From: Muribaculaceae bacterium
GTDB taxonomy: Bacteria > Bacteroidota > Bacteroidia > Bacteroidales > Muribaculaceae
Assembly (NCBI GenBank): GCA_009775365.1
Contig: VSPM01000066.1
Coordinates: 1 to 14,183, forward strand
Length of the DNA stretch: 14,183 nt
Reading direction: 5' to 3'
Below the pieces are notes generated by a model. That model was not told where the DNA came from, did no database searches, and saw nothing but the letters and a program-made list of their open reading frames with translations. Below, one piece after another: positions 1-5,663 of this stretch. The translations under genes were made by a program, and so were the position numbers. The stretch's first letter is position 1. Every line of letters starts with the position of its first letter.

Positions 1-13
1 ACCTATGACAATG

Positions 14-44
14 CAAAATTACAATATAATTTGAAAAAAACAAT
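14..44 (-). promoter_or_regulatory. Bacteroidota-type promoter firing off the left edge
   Basis: Read on the minus strand, a -7 element TAATTTTG lies at 14-21 and a -33 element containing TTG at 41-43, with 19 bp between the two 4-to-8-base elements. This matches the TTG/TTTG plus TAnnTTTG pattern seen elsewhere in the window. It would start a transcript near base 7 running left, so an unseen minus-strand gene probably begins just outside the window. The rest of 1-140 is A/T-rich, and I see no gene in it. Confidence 0.45.
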
Positions 45-140
45 TATTTATAGTCGAAAAAAATGTTTTTTGTAAAACACCTTTTTTATAAATAATGTGA
101 AAAGTGGGGAAAATGATGAAATAGTATCAAATTATTGCTA

Positions 141-187
141 AAAAAGGGGGGCGACGAAGGTAAATTTGCTTCGCCGGCCCCCTTTTT
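141..187 (-). terminator. pgk: Terminator downstream of pgk
   Basis: An A-run and G-run at 141-151, followed by a short C/G segment, pairs with the segment at 169-187 that ends in C's and T's. The stem is about 19 bp with two mismatches around an 8- to 10-base A/T loop. The arms begin and end with A and T runs, so it can act in both directions. On the minus strand it lies 39 bases beyond the pgk stop codon, which fits a pgk terminator. Confidence 0.85.
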
Positions 188-225
188 TGTGGCCGGAATA
201 TAATCACCGGTGGTTCATCATTTCC

Positions 226-1476
226 TTATTCTTTTACAGCGGCAACACCGGGAAGAACTTTCCCTTCGATTGCTTCAAGAAGCGCGCCGCCGCCGGTGGA
301 GACATATGAAACGCTGTCGGCAAGGCCAAATTTGTTGACACATGCCACAGAGTCGCCGCCGCCCACAAGCGAGAAGGCTCCGTTTTTGGTTGCCTCAACG
401 ATGGCTTCGGCTATAGCGCGTGAGCCGCCTGTGAAGTTGTCGAACTCGAATACGCCTGCAGGGCCGTTCCAGAGGATAGTCTTCGAGGGGATGATTGCCT
501 CTGCGAATGCCTTGCGAGTGTCGGGGCCTGCATCAAGACCTTCCCAGCCGTCGGGAATGTCGTTGCTCGGGCATACGATTGTGTTGGCGTCGTTGCTGAA
601 AGCGTCGGCTGCGATGCAGTCGGTGCCGAGAATAAGGTTCACGCCTTTCTCTTTGGCTTTCTTGATGATGTCGAGAGCGAGGTCGAGTTTGTCGTTTTCT
701 ACGATAGAGTTGCCGATCTTGCCGCCCTGAGCCTTTGCGAATGTATAGGTCATGCCGCCGCAGAGGATGAGATTGTCAACCTTGTCCATAAGGTTCTCGA
801 TGATTCCAATCTTGGTTGACACTTTTGAGCCGCCCATGATTGCGGTGAATGGGCGTTTGATGTCTTTGAGGATATTGTCAACAGCCTTTACCTCTTTTTC
901 CATAAGGTATCCGAGCATCTTGTTGTCGGCATCGAAGTAATCGGCAATCACAGCTGTTGAGGCATGTTTGCGGTGAGCGGTTCCGAATGCGTCGTTCACA
1001 TAGACGTCGGCATAGCTTGCAAGTTTCTTTGCAAATTCTTTCTGGCGCTCTTTCAGTTCTTTTTTAGCGGCGTCATAGGCGGGGTCGTTTTTGTCGATGC
1101 CTGCGGGCTTCCCTTCCTCTTCAGGATAGAAGCGGAGGTTTTCGAGAAGAAGAACCTCTCCCGGCTTGAGTGCGGCTGCTGCCTCCTGTGCGTTGGCGCA
1201 GTCGGGTGCGAATTTCACGTCTGTGCCGAGAGCCTTGGCAACATCCTCGCGAATCTGGGCAAGGCTGAGTTTCTCGTTGACTTTGCCTTTGGGCTTGCCC
1301 ATGTGAGACATGAGTATAAGGCTTCCGCCGTCGGCAAGAATCTTTTTGAGTGTGGGGAGAGCGCCGCGTATGCGGGTGTCGTCGGTGATGTGTCCGTTTT
1401 CGTCAAGAGGCACGTTGAAGTCTACTCTGACAATCGCTTTTTTACCTGCGAAATTGTAATTATCAATATTAGCCAT
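226..1476 (-). CDS. pgk: Phosphoglycerate kinase
   Basis: This is cytosolic glycolytic phosphoglycerate kinase, which moves phosphate between 1,3-bisphosphoglycerate and ADP to give 3-phosphoglycerate and ATP, and runs in reverse in gluconeogenesis. It is 416 residues, the usual length for bacteria. Family motifs run in order: VRVDFN at residues 16-21, SHMGKP at 57-62, the substrate-binding LENLRF near 111-116, GGSKVSTK near 215-222, WNGPAGVFE at 336-344, and the nucleotide-binding GGGDS at 372-376. The ATG start follows an A/T-rich leader without a Shine-Dalgarno sequence, as is usual in Bacteroidota. It appears monocistronic, with its own promoter at 1639-1669, a leader of about 155 bases, and a hairpin terminator below. 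Large open frames on the opposite strand are shadows of its codon use. Identification is secure. Confidence 0.98.
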   Translation of the reverse strand: MANIDNYNFAGKKAIVRVDFNVPLDENGHITDDTRIRGALPTLKKILADGGSLILMSHMGKPKGKVNEKLSLAQIREDVAKALGTDVKFAPDCANAQEAAAALKPGEVLLLENLRFYPEEEGKPAGIDKNDPAYDAAKKELKERQKEFAKKLASYADVYVNDAFGTAHRKHASTAVIADYFDADNKMLGYLMEKEVKAVDNILKDIKRPFTAIMGGSKVSTKIGIIENLMDKVDNLILCGGMTYTFAKAQGGKIGNSIVENDKLDLALDIIKKAKEKGVNLILGTDCIAADAFSNDANTIVCPSNDIPDGWEGLDAGPDTRKAFAEAIIPSKTILWNGPAGVFEFDNFTGGSRAIAEAIVEATKNGAFSLVGGGDSVACVNKFGLADSVSYVSTGGGALLEAIEGKVLPGVAAVKE

Positions 1477-1511
1477 TGTTGGATTTTGATTAAATATGAC
1501 TGTTATATGTT

Positions 1512-1617
1512 TTAACTATATTGGTCAAGACTTAGGCGGTTTAAGATTCGGACTTGCGGCCGGTGTCTGCCTGTGTGGTGTGTGGCTTTGTCGACGCCGA
1601 CTTGCCTAAATAGTTAA
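1512..1617 (-). promoter_or_regulatory. Structured 5' leader of pgk
   Basis: On the minus-strand transcript, an uninterrupted 14-base arm (1617 down to 1604) pairs in two parts with downstream segments. ATAGTTAA (plus strand 1610-1617) pairs with TTAACTAT (1512-1519), and GCCTAA (1604-1609) pairs with TTAGGC (1532-1537). A 12-base insertion separates the two halves on one side. The closed region of about 66 bases contains smaller stems, such as GTCG/CGAC near 1591-1602. It lies fully inside the predicted untranslated leader. It may be a cis-regulatory RNA or simply a stabilising structure; I recognise no known riboswitch class. Confidence 0.4.
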
Positions 1618-1638
1618 GCCTCCTTTCAATATCAGATG

Positions 1639-1669
1639 CAAAGGTAATGATTTTTTGTGGTTTTGACAA
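1639..1669 (-). promoter_or_regulatory. pgk: pgk promoter
   Basis: On the minus strand the -7 element TACCTTTG (1639-1646) sits 20 bp from a -33 TTG (1667-1669). This is the Bacteroidota primary sigma factor pattern. The predicted start site is about 1632, giving a leader of about 155 bases before the pgk ATG. It is back to back with the promoter of the plus-strand kinase gene. Confidence 0.7.
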
Positions 1670-1673
1670 CAAT

Positions 1674-1705
1674 TATTCGTGTCAAAGAAAAAATGCTTAA
1701 TTTTG
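1674..1705 (+). promoter_or_regulatory. Promoter of the kinase/RapZ-C and murU operon
   Basis: The -7 element TAATTTTG at 1698-1705 matches TAnnTTTG exactly. The -33 region around 1674-1679 (TATTCG) is a poor match. The predicted start is near 1712, about 68 bases before the ATG at 1780. This spacing is one reason to prefer that ATG over an in-frame TTG at 1720, which would lie almost on the transcription start. Confidence 0.6.
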
Positions 1706-1779
1706 CATCATAAATATCGTTGGCAGTCCGGCGGAGCAGGGGTGTCCCTCCTGCGGTCAGGCGCCTTTTATTCAAAGTT

Positions 1780-3210
1780 ATGAAACTTATACATGACAAC
1801 AATTCAGATGCCGCAGAGGTTCTGGGCCTATATGAATCTGTGTTTGGCAAGGGTGCGCAGATTGAGTCTTTGCCCGGAGCCGGTTCCGACAGGCGTTACT
1901 TTCGCCTGCTGTGTGACGGAAATCCTTCTGTGGTTGCTACCGTGGGTGATAATTTGCAAGAGAATAAAGCGTTCGTGGGCCTGTCGCAGGCTTTTGGGGC
2001 GCATGGCATAAGTGTGCCGGAAATATATGGCGAAAGTGGGAACTGTCATTCATATCTTCAGCAGGATTTAGGCGACGTGTCGCTCCTTTCGCAGCTCGAT
2101 TCCGATAAGAGAATGGAATTGGCCGGCAAGTCTTTGAAGATGTTGGCCAAAATGCAGACTGTGGATGAAAGCTTGTGGGGCGGCAAAGTGTTCTCTCAGC
2201 CGTTTTCAAGGCGCCAGGCGATGTGGGACCTGAACTATTTTAAATACGAATTCATAAAGCCTTGCGCCTTGTCGTGTGATGAGGAGTTGCTTGAAGACGA
2301 CTTTGAAAAACTTGCCGGACGGCTGGCTGATGCATCCGTGGGCCTGACCGGGTTTATGTATCGGGATTTTCAAAGCAGAAATATACTTGTGAGAAATGAC
2401 GTTGTGTGGTTCATAGACTTTCAGGGAGGGAGAAGAGGCCCGATGATATATGATGCGGTTTCATTTCTTTGGCAGGCCAAGGCTCGTTTCTCAGAGGAAG
2501 AACGCATGGAATTGCTGGAGTGTTATGCCGATGCGTTGTGCAAGAGAAGGGGAGTTGAGAAGGCTGAGGTCTTTGAGAATGTTGATTTGTTTGCTTTGTT
2601 CCGCACATTGCAGGTTCTTGGTGCTTATGGATTCCGGGGTCTTGTGGAGAAGAAAGCACATTTCATAGAGAGCATACCTGATGCGTTGTCAAATCTTCGC
2701 GCTCTTATATATAATGGTGTGGCTGATGATTATCCGGAATTGAAAAAGGTGTGCGTTGATGCTGTCTCAAGCAGATATGCCTCGGTGTCATCTGCTGAAG
2801 TGCTGACGGTAAAAGTTTTTAGTTTCTCATATAAGAAAGGCTATCCGGAAGACCTTAGCGGAAATGGAGGCGGATTCATGTTTGATTGCAGGGGGATGCA
2901 CAACCCCGGCAGATATGATGAATATAAACCGCTTACCGGGATGGACTCGCCAGTGATAGAGTTTCTTGAAAAGAGGGGAGAGGTGTTTGGCTTTGTAGAC
3001 GGGGCTTTGTCGCTTGTGGAGCCAAGTGTAGCCACGTATTTCAGGCGCGGCTTCAAGTCTCTTCAGGTTGGATTCGGATGCACGGGAGGGCGTCACAGGT
3101 CGGTGTATTGCGCGGAGTCGTTCGCCCGTAAACTTGCTTTTGCTCATCCCGAAATAAGGGTGATTGTGTCTCATAGGGAGCAGGGCATAGAAAGGGAGGT
3201 GGCGCTATGA
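1780..3210 (+). CDS. amgK: AmgK-like amino-sugar kinase fused to a RapZ C-terminal domain
   Basis: This is a 476-residue two-domain protein. Residues 1 to about 325 form an aminoglycoside-phosphotransferase-like (protein-kinase-fold) domain. It has the catalytic-loop motif YRDFQSRN (Asp196, Asn201) and the metal-binding IDFQGGRRGP (Asp213). The closest known role is AmgK, which phosphorylates MurNAc or GlcNAc at the anomeric carbon in peptidoglycan salvage. Residues about 341-466 match the C-terminal domain of the E. coli RNase adaptor RapZ: a conserved D-x-R...NP segment at 369-375, PLTGMDSPV near 384-392, and GCTGGRHRSV at 433-442. In E. coli that domain senses glucosamine-6-phosphate and binds small RNAs. 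The RapZ N-terminal P-loop domain is absent. The gene overlaps the downstream nucleotidyltransferase by 4 bp (ATGA), so they are co-translated. I chose the ATG at 1780 because the in-frame TTG at 1720 lies next to the predicted transcription start and would add a basic, non-conserved leader peptide. Domain calls are strong; substrate and sensing roles are inferred. Confidence 0.85.
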   Translation: MKLIHDNNSDAAEVLGLYESVFGKGAQIESLPGAGSDRRYFRLLCDGNPSVVATVGDNLQENKAFVGLSQAFGAHGISVPEIYGESGNCHSYLQQDLGDVSLLSQLDSDKRMELAGKSLKMLAKMQTVDESLWGGKVFSQPFSRRQAMWDLNYFKYEFIKPCALSCDEELLEDDFEKLAGRLADASVGLTGFMYRDFQSRNILVRNDVVWFIDFQGGRRGPMIYDAVSFLWQAKARFSEEERMELLECYADALCKRRGVEKAEVFENVDLFALFRTLQVLGAYGFRGLVEKKAHFIESIPDALSNLRALIYNGVADDYPELKKVCVDAVSSRYASVSSAEVLTVKVFSFSYKKGYPEDLSGNGGGFMFDCRGMHNPGRYDEYKPLTGMDSPVIEFLEKRGEVFGFVDGALSLVEPSVATYFRRGFKSLQVGFGCTGGRHRSVYCAESFARKLAFAHPEIRVIVSHREQGIEREVAL

Positions 3211-3932
3211 ATGCAATGGTGCTTGCTGCGGGGCTTGGCACGAGGCTCAAGCCGTGGACTCTCACTCACCCAAAGGCTTTGGTGCCGGTGGGGGGAGTGC
3301 CGATGCTTCAGAGGGTCATAGAGAATCTTCGTGAGCAAGGTTTCGACCGCATAGTTGTAAATGTGCATCATTTTGCCGGCCAGGTCGTGCAGTTTCTGAA
3401 TGAGCACGATTTCGGCATCGAGGTAATGGTGAGCGACGAGACCGGGTGCCTGCTCGACACCGGTGGCGGATTGCTGAATGCGAGGGGGCTTTTAAAGCCG
3501 GAGACAGGGCCGGTTCTAATACACAACACAGATATAATAAGCAATGCTGATTTAAGACGGCTTATGGAGAGGCATATTGAAACGGGAGCAGATTCCACGC
3601 TTCTTGTGAGTAGCCGCAATTCAAGTCGCAGACTGGTGTTTGACCCGGCCATGCGCCTTGAAGGATGGCATAATGTGCAGACCGGAGAGTTCCGGCCTGC
3701 CGGATTTGTGGCTGTGCCGGAGTCGAGGGAGCTCGCGTTCAGCGGAATTCATGTGGCTGGCGAGAAACTTTTTGCGGAGATGGAGAGAATCATTGGGCAT
3801 GGAAAATTTTCTATTATCGATTTTTTGCTGTCGCCGCTTCATGAATGCGATATAATGGGATTCGAGCAACGAGATCTTAGCCTTATCGATATAGGGAAAC
3901 CGGAGACATTGTCTATGGCCAACAAATTGTAG
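3207..3932 (+). CDS. murU: MurU-like sugar-1-phosphate nucleotidyltransferase
   Basis: This is a 241-residue GT-A-fold nucleotidyltransferase. The N-terminal nucleotide-binding signature LAAGLGTRLKP starts at residue 6, with the PK motif Lys at 23. LDTGGGLLNA is at 83-92, a probable metal-binding Asp109 sits in HNTD, and a second Asp228 is in the IDIG segment near the C terminus. The length fits MurU (N-acetylmuramate-alpha-1-phosphate uridylyltransferase), which lacks the C-terminal acyltransferase of GlmU. General family members also make GDP-mannose or dTDP-glucose. The assignment to MurU rests on the 4-bp ATGA overlap with an AmgK-like kinase, whose MurNAc-1-phosphate product would be the substrate, giving UDP-MurNAc. 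An alternative start at Met4 is possible. A hairpin terminator follows at 4030. Confidence 0.75.
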   Translation: MNAMVLAAGLGTRLKPWTLTHPKALVPVGGVPMLQRVIENLREQGFDRIVVNVHHFAGQVVQFLNEHDFGIEVMVSDETGCLLDTGGGLLNARGLLKPETGPVLIHNTDIISNADLRRLMERHIETGADSTLLVSSRNSSRRLVFDPAMRLEGWHNVQTGEFRPAGFVAVPESRELAFSGIHVAGEKLFAEMERIIGHGKFSIIDFLLSPLHECDIMGFEQRDLSLIDIGKPETLSMANKL

Positions 3933-4029
3933 GAATGCAGATCTCCGGGGATTTCATAGAGGCGTCGTGAAAGATTGCCATTGCATGATAAAACCCTTGC
4001 ATATTAAAATTCATACTTGTATATTAACA

Positions 4030-4072
4030 TTAATAAAGGTGTGACGTTAGCTAAGGTCACACCTTTATTAAT
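4030..4072. terminator. Shared bidirectional terminator
   Basis: A perfect 16-bp stem (4030-4045 with 4056-4071) closes a 10-base loop that contains the palindrome TTAGCTAA. The arms are A/T-rich at the outside and GTGTGAC/GTCACAC near the loop. It lies between two converging genes, murU from the left and the small membrane protein from the right, and can end both transcripts. Confidence 0.85.
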
Positions 4073-4123
4073 TATGAGTTGCAAAAGAAGGAGGCATTCC
4101 GGAATTCTTTGCGAGCTGCGGAC

Positions 4124-4315
4124 TTATCTTTGGCTATTGTGGTTGTGATAAACGTGAGTGTCTGAATTTGCATTAAACTGGCAGACGCATCCGCCGATAA
4201 GAAATACAACAGCGATCCCCCCTAACCACCATGTCACGCTGATGCTGGTGGTGAAACAAGACACTATGAGCAGTATTGAGCCAATAATGTAAAAGATAAT
4301 GGATAAGGTTTTCAT
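4124..4315 (-). CDS. Small membrane protein, 63 residues
   Basis: I do not recognise a named family. The peptide has two hydrophobic stretches, about residues 4-22 and 28-46, then a polar, His- and Asn-rich tail, so a two-pass inner-membrane protein is the simplest reading. Cys20 sits in I-V-S-C, which also resembles a lipobox, so a short lipoprotein is a second possibility. It has an ATG start, a TAA stop, and stands alone between a shared terminator and tRNA genes. I found no clear Bacteroidota-type promoter in the roughly 200 bases upstream. It is probably a real gene because of its membrane-protein composition and the placement of the convergent terminator. Function is unknown. Confidence 0.6.
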   Translation of the reverse strand: MKTLSIIFYIIGSILLIVSCFTTSISVTWWLGGIAVVFLIGGCVCQFNANSDTHVYHNHNSQR

Positions 4316-4549
4316 AACAAGAGAATAATTAAGATTAGATGATTGATTTTTAGCACTGAGACGAATGCCTGGCCTTAAGCTTTGAAGATTCTTCTCTTTG
4401 GAGGTATAACAAGTGTGAAAGTTGAAGGGTTTATATAAGTTTAGGAATTAACATTTTGCCTCTTATATGTGAGTATATTAAAACGGGTGTTCAAATATTG
4501 CGGCGCTCCAAAGGCAGAGTGTTTAGAGTCTTATTTTATAGAAATAAAA
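4316..4549. other. Intergenic stretch without a recognised gene
   Basis: These 234 bases separate the small membrane protein gene from the tRNA-Glu terminator. I see no convincing open frame, RNA gene or promoter match on either strand. Confidence 0.5.
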
Positions 4550-4574
4550 AAAGGATTGTTAAAAGCAATCCTTT
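4541..4574 (-). terminator. Terminator after the tRNA-Glu pair
   Basis: A 9-bp stem (4550-4558 with 4566-4574, AAAGGATTG/CAATCCTTT) closes a 7-base loop. On the minus strand it is followed by a run of T's (4550 down to about 4546). It lies two bases past the 3' end of the left tRNA, as expected for a tRNA-operon terminator. Confidence 0.8.
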
Positions 4575-4576
4575 AG

Positions 4577-4648
4577 TAGCCGATCCGGGACTCGAACCCG
4601 AGTCTCCACCGTGAGAGGGTGGCGTGCTAACCGCTACACTAATCGGCC
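4577..4648 (-). tRNA. tRNA-Glu(CUC), copy 1
   Basis: The 72-base minus-strand gene folds as a complete cloverleaf. The acceptor stem is GGCCGAT/ATCGGCT (with a G1·U72 wobble), the anticodon stem CCACC/GGTGG, the anticodon loop CTCTCAC with anticodon CTC, and the T loop TTCGAGT. The discriminator is A and no CCA is encoded. The anticodon reads GAG (Glu). It is identical to the copy 31 bases upstream. Confidence 0.95.
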
Positions 4649-4679
4649 GTGATGTCGGTCAGTTTGTAAGTATTGAAAG

Positions 4680-4751
4680 TAGCCGATCCGGGACTCGAAC
4701 CCGAGTCTCCACCGTGAGAGGGTGGCGTGCTAACCGCTACACTAATCGGCC
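4680..4751 (-). tRNA. tRNA-Glu(CUC), copy 2
   Basis: This 72-base gene is identical, base for base, to the tRNA at 4577-4648. It is the promoter-proximal copy of a two-gene tRNA operon. Its 5' end lies only two bases from a 10-bp leader hairpin. Confidence 0.95.
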
Positions 4752-4753
4752 AT

Positions 4754-4785
4754 AAATCTCGGACTCGGTTAGCAATCCGAGATTT
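4754..4785 (-). other. Leader hairpin directly upstream of tRNA-Glu
   Basis: A perfect 10-bp stem (AAATCTCGGA at 4754-4763 with TCCGAGATTT at 4776-4785) closes a 12-base loop. It lies between the predicted tRNA promoter start (about 4795) and the mature tRNA 5' end. The T-rich run on its plus-strand right side (4783-4793) could make it a plus-strand terminator, but no plus-strand gene ends here. A processing signal or remnant terminator is possible. Confidence 0.5.
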
Positions 4786-4801
4786 GTTTTGTTTAACGGT
4801 G

Positions 4802-4833
4802 CAAAGTTAAGCATAAATTTTGAACCGTGCAAA
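4802..4833 (-). promoter_or_regulatory. Promoter of the tRNA-Glu operon
   Basis: On the minus strand, -33 TTTG (4830-4833) and -7 TAACTTTG (4802-4809) are separated by exactly 20 bp, a full match to the Bacteroidota consensus. The start is predicted near 4795. The -33 element overlaps the last arm of the rpsP terminator hairpin. Confidence 0.8.
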
Positions 4834-4860
4834 TTTCTGCGCGTATAATTGCAGAAATTT
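4831..4860 (-). terminator. rpsP: rpsP terminator hairpin
   Basis: A perfect 10-bp stem (AAATTTCTGC at 4831-4840 with GCAGAAATTT at 4851-4860) closes a 10-base loop, beginning 10 bases past the rpsP stop. The U tract is short, formed by the stem's own ATTT end. It overlaps the tRNA promoter's -33 element. Confidence 0.65.
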
Positions 4861-4870
4861 TGAAATCGAC

Positions 4871-5413
4871 TTACTCAGCAGTCTCTTCTGCGGGAGCGTT
4901 AGCAGCCTCGTTTTCGAGAGCCTCCTTGGCTGCTGCCTCTTCGGCAGCGAGCTTTTCAGCTTTCTTTTTAGCTACTTCCTCACCTTTCAGACGATTCTTT
5001 TCTGCTTCAGCCTGGAAACGTGCTTTTGCTTCCTCTGCTGCTTTAGCGTCTTTCTTAGCCTGTTCCTCGTTTGCTTCTTTGTCGCGAGCCTGCTTCCATG
5101 CATCGAAACGACGCTGAGCCTCTTCTTCGTTAAAAGCGCCTTTCTTAACGCCTACACGGAGGTGCTTCATGAGCATAACGCCCTCTCTTGAGAGGATTGA
5201 ACGAACTGTGTCAGTGGGCTGTGCGCCTACTTCTATCCAATACAAAGCACGGTCGAAGTCTAAACTTATTGTAGCAGGATTAGTGTTCGGATTATAAGAA
5301 CCTATCCTTTCAATAAATCTACCATCTCGTGGTGCCCTGCTATTGGCGACTACAATAGGATAATAAGCGTAGCGCTTGTGGCCATGACGCTGCAATCTAA
5401 TTTTTGTTGCCAT
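4871..5413 (-). CDS. rpsP: Ribosomal protein bS16 with long C-terminal extension
   Basis: This is small-subunit ribosomal protein bS16, which helps 30S assembly by binding 16S rRNA. The first 90 residues or so are the conserved domain, starting MATKIRLQRHGHKRYAYY and continuing through RDGRFIERIGSYNP. Residues about 95-180 are a charged Ala/Glu/Lys-rich extension that should form a long helix or coiled coil. At 180 residues it is about twice the E. coli protein; such tails are common in Bacteroidota bS16. The ATG start matches the family N terminus. It appears monocistronic here, unlike the rpsP-rimM-trmD-rplS operon of Proteobacteria. Confidence 0.97.
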   Translation of the reverse strand: MATKIRLQRHGHKRYAYYPIVVANSRAPRDGRFIERIGSYNPNTNPATISLDFDRALYWIEVGAQPTDTVRSILSREGVMLMKHLRVGVKKGAFNEEEAQRRFDAWKQARDKEANEEQAKKDAKAAEEAKARFQAEAEKNRLKGEEVAKKKAEKLAAEEAAAKEALENEAANAPAEETAE

Positions 5414-5459
5414 AAAACTTGCCGGTTTATTGTTATTGGTTATAATTATTTTTGCTCTG

Positions 5460-5487
5460 CCGGAGAGGCCGGGACGGTCTCTCTCGG
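5460..5487 (-). promoter_or_regulatory. Hairpin in the rpsP leader
   Basis: In the predicted rpsP 5' leader, CCGGAGAG (5460-5467) pairs with CTCTC and CGG (5479-5487), with one bulged base, around an 11-base G/C-rich loop. It lies about 47 bases upstream of the start codon. Ribosomal-protein leaders often carry autoregulatory structures, but this one matches none I know. Confidence 0.35.
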
Positions 5488-5498
5488 TTTTGCGGTTG

Positions 5499-5530
5499 CA
5501 AAGTTACTACTTTTTTCTCAATCCGGCAAT
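5499..5530 (-). promoter_or_regulatory. rpsP: rpsP promoter
   Basis: On the minus strand the -7 TAACTTTG (5499-5506) is an exact match, identical to that of the tRNA-Glu operon. About 20 bp upstream, ATTG (5527-5530) is a partial -33. The start is predicted near 5492, giving a leader of about 79 bases. Confidence 0.65.
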
Positions 5531-5663
5531 TTAATGAATATAATTTTTTGTTATGGTTGATAATGGTTTGTGCGGATTAGGAATTTTTTGTAATTTTATG
5601 CTCCTGTTTCACCGCTCCCGGAATGGCGCGGCGGTTCAAATTTGAAAGAATTCCAATTAAGAC

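Noticed and set aside
964..1515. Plus-strand open frame of 183 codons opposite pgk
   Set aside because: It is fully antisense to a secure pgk gene, has Cys- and Phe-rich composition unlike a real protein, and lacks known motifs. It is a codon-use shadow.
1720..1779. TTG-initiated 20-residue extension of the kinase/RapZ-C protein
   Set aside because: The TTG lies about 8 bases from the predicted transcription start, and the added peptide is Arg-rich and not expected in the family. The ATG at 1780 is preferred.
4764..4785. Partial tRNA copy in the leader hairpin
   Set aside because: The loop contains CGGTTAGCA, also found in the tRNA-Glu D arm, but on the opposite strand. Nine shared bases are compatible with chance, and no other tRNA part is present.
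4820..5191. Plus-strand open frames opposite rpsP
   Set aside because: Their Phe/Leu/Cys- or Ser/Ala-rich compositions mirror the Ala/Glu/Lys codons of the bS16 tail. There is no independent evidence.
5447..5454. Plus-strand TATTTTTG as a prfA promoter -7 element
   Set aside because: It matches TAnnTTTG but lacks a -33 at the right spacing and lies in the rpsP leader, over 200 bases from prfA. Support is too weak.
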